In this document: one piece after another, positions 1 to 5,729 of the stretch
Layout of the letters: every line of letters begins with the position of its first letter
How positions within the stretch are numbered: position 1 is the stretch's first letter
Assembly: GCA_965367215.1 (NCBI GenBank)
Contig: CBDUIJ010000311.1
Coordinates: 1 to 6,933 of the forward strand
Direction: 5' to 3'
DNA from: Granulosicoccus sp965367215
GTDB taxonomy: Bacteria > Pseudomonadota > Gammaproteobacteria > Granulosicoccales > Granulosicoccaceae
DNA: 6,933 nt
Translations under genes and position numbers: made by a program
Notes under the pieces: model-generated
Seen by the model: only the letters and a program-made list of their open reading frames with translations
What the model was told of the DNA's origin: nothing
Databases searched by the model: none

Positions 1-568
1 TCAGAGGCAACACGATATGAAAGAAGGTCTTGACCGGCCTGCAACCATCCAGCAGAGCCGCCTCCTCCAGTTCCCTGGGAAAATCCAGAAAGAAGGCATA
101 GAACAGGATGATGGTGAAGGGAATGCCATAGGCGGCATACGGCAGGACGATGGCGAACAGCGAATTGAGCATGCCGGCACCGGAGACCATCTGGAACAGC
201 GGAATGATGACAGCCTGTACCGGCACGGCAAAGCCTGCCACGATAACCAGATAGACCAGACGCATCCAGCGGTTGTCCGTTCTGGCCAGCACATAGGCCG
301 CCATGGCGCTGACCACCACGATCACCAGTACGGACAGCGCCGTGACAAACATGGAGTTCAGCAGGAAGCCACCGACGCCGGTGCCCCAGGCTCGTTCAAA
401 CGCGTCGAAGTCGAAGCGTGCCGGCATGCCCAGCGGATCGAGAAAGAACTCGCGCTTGGTCTTGAAGGCGCCGATGACCATCCAGGCGGTCGGCAGCAAT
501 ACGAACAGGCTCCATAGTGAGACGAAGCCATACAACAACACCAGTACCCAGCGAAAACGTGACCCCAT
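1..568 (-). CDS. Carbohydrate ABC transporter permease, MalG-like (CUT1), C-terminus off the left edge
   Basis: Inner-membrane permease subunit of an ABC sugar importer. It would pair with the permease encoded just upstream to form the translocation channel. The 189 codons seen start at an ATG (568-566) and read MGSRFRWVLV, followed by a first hydrophobic segment (about residues 8-33), a periplasmic stretch, and further membrane segments at about 68-95, 104-124 and 134-160. The cytoplasmic EAA loop, which docks on the ATPase, begins at residues 169-175 (EAALLDG) and continues to the I-x-LP end at about 185-189, where the window stops. Family members are about 275-300 residues long, so roughly 90 C-terminal residues are missing. 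An AGGAG (583-579 on the minus strand) lies 10 nt before the start, inside the preceding permease gene, whose stop is only 6 nt away, so the two are probably translated together. The class assignment is secure; the sugar transported cannot be read from this sequence. Confidence 0.93.
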   Translation of the reverse strand, partial: MGSRFRWVLVLLYGFVSLWSLFVLLPTAWMVIGAFKTKREFFLDPLGMPARFDFDAFERAWGTGVGGFLLNSMFVTALSVLVIVVVSAMAAYVLARTDNRWMRLVYLVIVAGFAVPVQAVIIPLFQMVSGAGMLNSLFAIVLPYAAYGIPFTIILFYAFFLDFPRELEEAALLDGCRPVKTFFHIVLPL

Positions 569-574
569 GTCTGT

Positions 575-1468
575 TCAGCTCCTGCGAGATACTTGCAACT
601 GCAACCAGCCTAGCAGCACAGCGATTAGCAGCAACACCACCGAGATGGCGTTGGCATATCCCATATTGCCCAGATTGAAAGCCTGCTGATAGATATAGGT
701 ACCCAGCACCTGGGTCGCATTGGCCGGCCCGCCTCGCGTTGTCGCAAAGATCAGGTCGAATACCTTGAAGCCGCCAATGGTCGTGATCAGTACGGCCACG
801 ATCAGCACATTGCGAATTCCCGGCAACGTGATATATCGAAATGCCTTCAGCCCCCGCGCACCGTCCAGTGCTGCGGCCTCGTACAGCTCCCGAGGAATCC
901 CCTGCAAACCCGCCAGAATCAGCACCATCATGAAGCCGGTGTACTGCCACATGGCAATGATCAGAATCACCCATAAGGCAATATCCGGATCACCCAGCCA
1001 GCCCTGCTTTGGTGGCTGCATGCCAAGGGCCTTGACCACGGTATTCAGAGCACCGACGTTCGGATCCATGATCACCAGCCAGATCAGGGCCACGGCAATG
1101 GTCGACATGACCATCGGCGCGAAGATGATGGTACGGAATATGGTCGAGCCGCGTGGCAGACCCCGATCGAGAATGGCAGCCAACACCGTGCCGAAGCCCA
1201 CCTGCAGAACAATGGAACCCACCACCATGATGAGGTTGTTGCGCAAGGCCAGCCAGAAGATCGGGTCGTTCACGGCTCGGGCATAGTTGGACAGACCCGC
1301 GAATTGCCAGTTGGTCGAACCGATGCCGATGGTGAAGAAGGACCCGGCAATGGCCAGCAGTGCCGGAATCACGATGAAGAGGATGACCAGTCCGAGGGCC
1401 GGTGTCAGCAATATCCAGGTGCTGGCATCCGGCCCGGTGACAGGCTTGGCAAGAGAGGTGTCAGACAC
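575..1468 (-). CDS. Carbohydrate ABC transporter permease, MalF-like (CUT1)
   Basis: First permease subunit of the sugar ABC importer, located in the inner membrane. It is 297 residues, a normal length for CUT1 permeases that lack the extra MalF periplasmic domain. After a short cytoplasmic N-terminus there is a membrane segment at about residues 18-42, then others at about 75-100, 112-134, 163-188, 219-243 and 268-290, giving six segments in all. The EAA loop is clear: EAAALDGARG from residue 197, ending in ITLP near 216. It is followed by the DLIFATTRGGP stretch (about 238-248) typical of this subfamily. The start is a GTG (1468-1466), chosen because AGGA (1480-1477 on the minus strand) sits 8 nt upstream and the protein then begins right before the first membrane helix. 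The gene lies 41 nt after the binding-protein gene and 6 nt before the second permease, in one operon. Substrate not determinable from sequence. Confidence 0.95.
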   Translation of the reverse strand: MSDTSLAKPVTGPDASTWILLTPALGLVILFIVIPALLAIAGSFFTIGIGSTNWQFAGLSNYARAVNDPIFWLALRNNLIMVVGSIVLQVGFGTVLAAILDRGLPRGSTIFRTIIFAPMVMSTIAVALIWLVIMDPNVGALNTVVKALGMQPPKQGWLGDPDIALWVILIIAMWQYTGFMMVLILAGLQGIPRELYEAAALDGARGLKAFRYITLPGIRNVLIVAVLITTIGGFKVFDLIFATTRGGPANATQVLGTYIYQQAFNLGNMGYANAISVVLLLIAVLLGWLQLQVSRRS

Positions 1469-1509
1469 GGTACTTGTCCTGTAAATCCGTCAGCAGACCA
1501 AGGGGCGGC

Positions 1510-2835
1510 CTATTGACCTGCAGCCAGCTTCTTCTTGCCCTCTACAGCAGCCGTGCGTATCACATCCATGGCTTCTGCCGGTGTCTTGGTGCCATTGAGC
1601 ACTTCCACGCCCATGTCGAGGTACGCTTCCGAGACGCCGGCTTCGAGCATCACATCCAGCACACTGAACGACTCGGACAGCGAGCCGATATCCTGCGCGA
1701 CCCACTTGAACTGTTCGGTGGCGTCCATCTCCCCTACTTTCTCGGGGTTCGACGGGATGGCGCCGCGCAGTTCGGCGTAGAGCCTGGCCATGTCAGCGGT
1801 GACCAGAAAGCTGGCAAATTTCACAGCCTCCGCCGGGTGTTCCGACTTGGCCGATATCTGAAAGCCCTGGGGGATGACCATATTGGTGCTGCCATCACTC
1901 GCACCATCAGTCATTGGCGGAAAACGAAACAGCGCATAATCGGTAAAACCTTCCTTGTCGAAGATGGACATGCACCAGGTGCCACAGAAGATCATGGGCG
2001 AAATCTCGGCAGAGAACAGGCTGCGAGACACTTCCGGTGACGTGGCATTCGGCGCATCCTGAAAGCAGTCGGCTGCCTGCATGGCCAATACCTTGTCCCA
2101 GGCCTTTTCATAGTCCGGGTTGGTAAACAGTTCGTCGTCAGCGGCTTCCAACGCATAGTCCGCCCTTACGGCATCCAACCCCAAGACACGCTCATTGATC
2201 ACGGTGATCAGATGATTGAGCTTCCAGCGCTCGGAATTGCCCAGCGGCAAAGGCACCATCTCAGAATCGATTTCCCGTACCTTGCCGCACAAGCCCAGCA
2301 GCTCGTCGAAGGTGGCCGGCACCTCGAGTTCATGCTCGTCGAAGAAGCGGGTGTTGTAGTAGAAGTACTTGGAGACGGCATCAACCGGTATACCGTACTG
2401 CCGACCATCTACCGAAAACGCCTGTTGCCAGGCCTCTGACAGCATGTTCCTGTAATTGCCTTCTTCAGCGCCGAGATCGGTGATGTCGAGCGCCAGCCCG
2501 GAACGGGCAAGACGGGCCGCATCCTCCCCTGACCAGTTGAAGAAGATATCCGGCGGCTCGGAACCAACCAGCGCCACCTGAATGGCCGTCTTGTAGGCCT
2601 CATTGGGAATGCTTTCCAGCTCGACGTTGATGTCAGGGTTGGCTTTCTGGAATTCGTCTGTTGCTGTCTGAATGAACTCCGGATAATTCTCGTTGACCAG
2701 CGCCCACATCTTCAAGGTGACGGGGTCTGCCGCCATGGCATTACTTCCCGCTGTCAGCGTGCTCAGGGCCAGCGCCCCGCCCATCAGTGTCCGGCACCAT
2801 CCGGTCTGGCCCTTGCGGTTCGCATATCCAATCAT
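1510..2835 (-). CDS. Extracellular solute-binding protein, family 1 (CUT1 sugar importer)
   Basis: Periplasmic receptor that captures the sugar and delivers it to the two permeases encoded downstream. It has 441 residues, usual for this family. The N-terminus has basic residues (R7, K8, R15), a hydrophobic core (about 17-30) and an A-x-A site, SNAMA before ADP, predicting cleavage by signal peptidase I after A35. There is no lipobox cysteine, so a soluble periplasmic protein is expected. The mature part has the family pattern: a VTLKMWAL first strand, EFQKANPDINVE, PPDIFFNWSGED, GIPVDAVSKYFYYNT, and near the end QGFQISAKSEHPAEAVKFA with SFLV. The reading frame stays open to 2961, but I chose the ATG at 2835 because AGGAG lies 8 nt before it and a proper signal peptide follows; the upstream in-frame ATGs lack a ribosome site. 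It is the first gene of the importer operon and faces a likely operator. A GH-linked oligosaccharide, a monosaccharide or a sugar acid are all possible ligands. Confidence 0.95.
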   Translation of the reverse strand: MIGYANRKGQTGWCRTLMGGALALSTLTAGSNAMAADPVTLKMWALVNENYPEFIQTATDEFQKANPDINVELESIPNEAYKTAIQVALVGSEPPDIFFNWSGEDAARLARSGLALDITDLGAEEGNYRNMLSEAWQQAFSVDGRQYGIPVDAVSKYFYYNTRFFDEHELEVPATFDELLGLCGKVREIDSEMVPLPLGNSERWKLNHLITVINERVLGLDAVRADYALEAADDELFTNPDYEKAWDKVLAMQAADCFQDAPNATSPEVSRSLFSAEISPMIFCGTWCMSIFDKEGFTDYALFRFPPMTDGASDGSTNMVIPQGFQISAKSEHPAEAVKFASFLVTADMARLYAELRGAIPSNPEKVGEMDATEQFKWVAQDIGSLSESFSVLDVMLEAGVSEAYLDMGVEVLNGTKTPAEAMDVIRTAAVEGKKKLAAGQ

Positions 2836-2843
2836 GATCGAAG

Positions 2844-2848
2844 CTCCT
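2844..2848 (-). promoter_or_regulatory. Ribosome binding site deciding the start of the binding-protein gene
   Basis: On the minus strand AGGAG stands 8 nt before the ATG at 2835. The in-frame ATGs further upstream (2880, 2919, 2961) have no comparable purine-rich site, which argues for the shorter protein with a canonical signal peptide. Confidence 0.8.
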
Positions 2849-2933
2849 GTTGTCAGCCTGTCTGTGATCGCCACCTGCATGGCGGTTCGAATCGGTACTC
2901 GCCTGGCGCGTCCCTGCATGGCACACTGCCGAG

Positions 2934-2962
2934 TTGCAATCGAACCGGTTCGATGGAACAAT
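2934..2962 (+). promoter_or_regulatory. Possible promoter of the LacI-type regulator, overlapping the operator
   Basis: TTGCAA (2934-2939) and AACAAT (2957-2962) are separated by 17 bp. Each matches the sigma-70 consensus at four of six positions. The palindrome at 2939-2954 would fill the spacer between them, so a bound repressor would block RNA polymerase directly and the regulator would be autoregulated. The first T of the -10 box is missing, so this remains tentative. Confidence 0.4.
2939..2954. promoter_or_regulatory. Probable LacI-family operator (perfect 16-bp palindrome)
   Basis: ATCGAACCGGTTCGAT is an exact inverted repeat with no spacer and a central CG, the form expected for LacI-family dimers, whose hinge helix leucine inserts at a central CpG. 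It lies between the divergent binding-protein and LacI-type genes, about 104 bp before the importer start and 82 bp before the regulator start. The regulator has the hinge leucine (L55). An 8-base part, CGGTTCGA, recurs at 2883-2890 inside the importer leader and could be a weaker half-site. What is seen is the palindrome; binding by the adjacent regulator is inferred. Confidence 0.75.
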
Positions 2963-2992
2963 AGAGTTGCATGAAATTCACGAATGAGTCAA
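2960..2992 (-). promoter_or_regulatory. Possible promoter elements for the importer operon
   Basis: On the minus strand a good -35 hexamer, TTGACT (2992-2987), is followed by a -10-like TCTATT (2965-2960), and the palindromic operator begins 5 bp after that, where transcription would start. This is a classic repressor position. The gap between the two boxes is 21 bp, longer than the usual 16-18, and the hexamers at 16-18 bp are poor. Either the true -10 differs or the promoter is weak or activated. It would give a leader of about 115 nt before the binding-protein start. Confidence 0.3.
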
Positions 2993-3036
2993 GCCGGAAT
3001 GACAAACTTTTCCACTGAACGAGATACGCTTCTGCC

Positions 3037-4065
3037 ATGAGCACCATCAGAGATGTGGCACGGCAGGCGGGTGTATCGGTATCCACCGTCTCCCTGGCTT
3101 TCAACACCCCCGACCGGGTCAGCAGCGAGACCCGCGAGCGTATTGCCCGGGCCGCTGCCGAGGTCGATTACCAGAGCCCCGACCCGGTGGCACAGACCCT
3201 GTCCAGCGGCCGCAGCCAGTTGATCGGCATGGTGCAGGCCGACATCAGTAATGCCTTCTTCGGCAAGCTGTTGCGAGAAGTGGAGCTGCATGCACATGCC
3301 CAGGGCTATCTGGTAATCGTCTCGGATTCCAATGCCGAATTCGAACGCGAGGAGAAGATTCTGCGTCACCTGGCAAGCATGCGGGTCGCCGGCATGATCG
3401 TCTCACCCTGCGGCTTGAACGGTGCCGAAACAGCTCATCTGCACGATCTGAAGACGCCGTTCATCCTGTTCGACCAGAAGTTGCCGGGCCTTGCCTGCGA
3501 TTTTGTCGGTACCGACAATCAGCTGGCCAGTGCCACCCTGACTGAACACCTGATTCAGCTGGGACACCGGCGAATCGGTTTTCTGGGAGGTGTCGAGGGG
3601 CTCTATACCGCCAGCGAACGCGAGCAGGGATTCGTCAAGACCCTGCAGGCGTCCGGGCTGGAAACAGACAGCGAACTGATCGTTGACGCTCGCTACACCT
3701 ACGAGGGCAGCTACGCCCAGACAAGGCGTCTGTTGGCATTGGAAAATCCCCCCACCGCCCTGCTGGCCTGCAGCAATGTCATGTCGTTGGCAGCCTTGCA
3801 GGCAATCCGTGATCTGGGACTCGACTGCCCGGGCGATATCTCCCTGACGGGAATCGATGTCGTCCCCTGGATGCACATGATCAGTCCGCAGATTACCGTG
3901 GTCGTGCAGCCGGTGGAAGCCATGGCTCAGGCCACGGCAAGACTGATTCTGCAGCGGATAGAACAACGCCAGAACGGCTCGGACACTGCCACTGAATTCA
4001 CGGATAACATCTTTCCGCCCGTCCTCAAGATCGGTCATTCCTCGGCCGGAGTCGGCAAGGCGTGA
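3037..4065 (+). CDS. LacI-family transcriptional regulator
   Basis: DNA-binding repressor with a sugar-sensing domain, 342 residues, normal length for the family. The helix-turn-helix is at residues 3-22 (TIRDVARQAGVSVSTVSLAF) and the hinge region at about 46-60 includes A52 and L55, the residue that wedges into the operator centre in LacI and PurR. The core is a periplasmic-binding-protein fold: GMVQADISNAFFGKLLREVE (about 64-83), then the DNQLASATLTEHLIQLGHRR region (about 167-190) and, late in the protein, GDISLTGIDVVPWM with the final dimerisation part. The start at 3037 fits the family's usual N-terminus, although the ribosome site is weak (only GAGA near 3022-3025). It is divergent from the importer and convergent with the dgo-type operon, so it most likely controls the importer and perhaps both blocks. 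The inducer is unknown; a pathway intermediate such as the 2-keto-3-deoxy acid or the imported sugar is plausible. Confidence 0.95.
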   Translation: MSTIRDVARQAGVSVSTVSLAFNTPDRVSSETRERIARAAAEVDYQSPDPVAQTLSSGRSQLIGMVQADISNAFFGKLLREVELHAHAQGYLVIVSDSNAEFEREEKILRHLASMRVAGMIVSPCGLNGAETAHLHDLKTPFILFDQKLPGLACDFVGTDNQLASATLTEHLIQLGHRRIGFLGGVEGLYTASEREQGFVKTLQASGLETDSELIVDARYTYEGSYAQTRRLLALENPPTALLACSNVMSLAALQAIRDLGLDCPGDISLTGIDVVPWMHMISPQITVVVQPVEAMAQATARLILQRIEQRQNGSDTATEFTDNIFPPVLKIGHSSAGVGKA

Positions 4066-4188
4066 TGCGCAATGGACTCGACGCCGGCGAGGTGGTATCG
4101 CAATTGCGGACGCTTGATCATCACCTGCCGGCCGGTAACGTGTCCGAAGCCCGTTTACCTTGCCATCAGACTCCGACAGTCTTCAATG
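4066..4188. other. Convergent spacer between the regulator and dgoA; no convincing terminator
   Basis: This 123-bp stretch separates the two convergent genes. It contains the short palindromes CGCAATTGCG (4099-4108) and CCGGCCGG (4128-4135), and a small hairpin with 5-bp arms, AGACT at 4168-4172 and AGTCT at 4178-4182, shortly after the dgoA stop. None has a GC-rich stem followed by a T-run, so no intrinsic terminator is called on either strand. Confidence 0.5.
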
Positions 4189-4821
4189 TCAAGAGCCTGT
4201 CAACGCGGCCAGGCCGTCCCGATGAGCCTCATCGAACGCGGTAACAATATCTCTGGCATTGGCGTTCAGTGTTTCCATCGTATCGCCGGCACGATACAGC
4301 GCGCTACCCAGCCCGAATCCAGCAGCACCCGCCATGATCCATTCTCGGAAATTCCCGGCTCCGGCACCGCCCACCGCATACACCTGCGCCGATTCCGGCA
4401 ACACGACTCTGATCGCCTTCAGACCTTCCGGCCCCATCAGGGATCCGGGAAAGAATTTCAGCACATCTGCGCCCTGTCGCAATGCCCGAAAGCATTCACT
4501 GGGTGTGAATACCCCCGGATAGGAAAGCATGCCAAGCGCCTTCGTCCGCTGAATGACGTCATCATTGCAGTCAGGTGACACGATCAGACGTCCTCCGGCT
4601 TCACTCACTCTGTCTACGTCATCGGCGCTGAGCACCGTCCCCGCCCCGATGGTGACATGTGGTCCACAGGAGTCGGCAAGACGGCGAATGCTCTCGAATG
4701 GCTGCGGAGAGTTCAATGGCACTTCGATCATCGTGATGCCCGCCTCCACCAGGACTTCTCCGGCCGAGACGGCATCGTCGGGCCTGATACCTCTCAATAT
4801 GGCGACTAGGGGTCTGCTCAT
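4189..4821 (-). CDS. dgoA: 2-dehydro-3-deoxy-6-phosphogalactonate aldolase
   Basis: Class I aldolase that cleaves 2-keto-3-deoxy-6-phosphogalactonate to pyruvate and D-glyceraldehyde 3-phosphate, the last step of the De Ley-Doudoroff route; cytoplasmic. It is 210 residues, close to the E. coli DgoA length (205). The conserved beta-barrel motifs are in order: AILRGI (R10), IEVPLNSP with the catalytic Glu33, GAGTVL (60-64), and LKFFPGS with the Schiff-base Lys122. The AVGGAGAGNF stretch (149-158) has the AVGG of galactonate-type aldolases rather than the PTGG of Eda, and GFGLGSALYRAG near the end is DgoA-like. The start ATG overlaps the dgoK stop as ATGA, and an AAGGG (4835-4831 on the minus strand) lies 9 nt before it, so translation is likely coupled to the kinase. 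Last gene of its operon. A KDPG (Eda-type) or dual specificity is the main alternative, but the kinase next door favours the galactonate form. Confidence 0.92.
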   Translation of the reverse strand: MSRPLVAILRGIRPDDAVSAGEVLVEAGITMIEVPLNSPQPFESIRRLADSCGPHVTIGAGTVLSADDVDRVSEAGGRLIVSPDCNDDVIQRTKALGMLSYPGVFTPSECFRALRQGADVLKFFPGSLMGPEGLKAIRVVLPESAQVYAVGGAGAGNFREWIMAGAAGFGLGSALYRAGDTMETLNANARDIVTAFDEAHRDGLAALTGS

Positions 4822-5729
4822 GTCTGTTTTCCCTTGTAATGTTGGCGGGTGGCAATCAATCCTGTCCTGACCATCTCTCCGCCATCCAGCAGCTCTGCAT
4901 CGATTCCTGCAATCGCCAGGGCGGAACGGTAGAGTTCTGACAGTGTGTCAGCCCCGATGACGGCAACCGGCCTGCCATCGAGGAAGTCTCGTGCATTGAC
5001 GAGTTCGAGCCCGATCAGAAGACCCGACAGGCGGTCATGGCCGGACACTCCTGCGCTCGATCCGAGAAGCTCGACCGCACGGATCGGAAACAACTCGGAC
5101 AGAAATCGCTCGGGAAATTCCATGCTTTCCTGCACGGCTGCCGAGAACGAGCTGGAGTCCGCGGGCCCCTCTTTCATGGAATGTCGCAGGATGGACTGTG
5201 TCGACAACAGGGCAAACAGCTCTCCCGTGGGGTAGGTCTTGAAGTGTTTGATTCCACCACTATCGGCTCGTACCCATTTCGAATGAGTCCCCGGCAAGCA
5301 CAATGCGGTATCGGATCGCTGTGTCGCTGCGAAGAAACCGGCAATCTGCGTCTCTTCCCCTCGCATGACATCCGAAGGTGAGCATTGTGCAACCCCGGGC
5401 ACGATATGCACCTTGAGACGACCTGAGGCAGCATCGAAGGTCTTCAGCTGCGAAGGATCCGGCAGCAATCCTGTGGGCACCATGCGGTAGTCCGCCTCGA
5501 CCCAACCCTGCCTTGAACCCACCATGCCACAGCAGAAAACATCGACTTGTGGCTGCGCCGGAAGCTGTTCGCCGATCAGCGACAGCAGGACCGATTCGAA
5601 TTCCGCGCCAGTCAGCAACGAGGCTCCCTGTTCGGAGGTGAAGCTTGCGCAGGGCGTGTTGTTATCGTCGAAGATCCACGCGCGCAGATTCGTGGTGCCC
5701 CAGTCAACACCGATCCAGTGTCCGCTCAT
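4818..5729 (-). CDS. dgoK: 2-dehydro-3-deoxygalactonokinase
   Basis: Phosphorylates 2-keto-3-deoxygalactonate with ATP to the 6-phosphate, the substrate of the aldolase encoded immediately downstream; cytoplasmic. It is 303 residues, compared with about 290 in E. coli. The ASKHA-type phosphate loop is at 7-18 (GVDWGTTNLRAW). Further family signatures are CCGMVGSRQGWVEADY (66-81), RGEETQIAGFF (123-133), LPGTHSKWV (145-153) and the C-terminal GADTLSELYRSAL (259-271) leading to LDGGEMVRTGL. The ATG at 5729 overlaps the stop of the aldehyde dehydrogenase by 4 nt (ATGA), and the C-terminal end overlaps dgoA by 4 nt, so the three genes form one translationally coupled unit. There is no strong ribosome site of its own, which fits coupling to the upstream gene. 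This is a distinct family from the ribokinase-type KDG kinase (KdgK), so the galactonate stereochemistry is a reasonable reading, although some members have not been tested. Confidence 0.94.
   Translation of the reverse strand: MSGHWIGVDWGTTNLRAWIFDDNNTPCASFTSEQGASLLTGAEFESVLLSLIGEQLPAQPQVDVFCCGMVGSRQGWVEADYRMVPTGLLPDPSQLKTFDAASGRLKVHIVPGVAQCSPSDVMRGEETQIAGFFAATQRSDTALCLPGTHSKWVRADSGGIKHFKTYPTGELFALLSTQSILRHSMKEGPADSSSFSAAVQESMEFPERFLSELFPIRAVELLGSSAGVSGHDRLSGLLIGLELVNARDFLDGRPVAVIGADTLSELYRSALAIAGIDAELLDGGEMVRTGLIATRQHYKGKQT

Noticed and set aside
17..517. Plus-strand open frame of 166 codons over the second permease
   Set aside because: It is antisense to a clear MalG-like permease; its composition (His, Gln, Asp rich, no domain) is that of a shadow frame.
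396..974. Minus-strand open frame of 192 codons across the permease junction
   Set aside because: It overlaps the MalF- and MalG-like genes in another frame and shows no family features.
1315..1322. TCGAACCG half-operator inside the first permease
   Set aside because: Only half of the palindrome is present, within a coding region far from any promoter; an 8-mer of this kind is expected by chance.
2836..2961. Longer version of the binding protein starting at 2961
   Set aside because: The extra 42 residues are basic and not signal-like, have no ribosome site, and would run through the operator palindrome; the ATG at 2835 has AGGAG and a clean signal peptide.
4168..4182. Hairpin with AGACT/AGTCT arms as a terminator for dgoA or the regulator
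   Set aside because: The stem is only 5 bp and no T-run follows on either strand.
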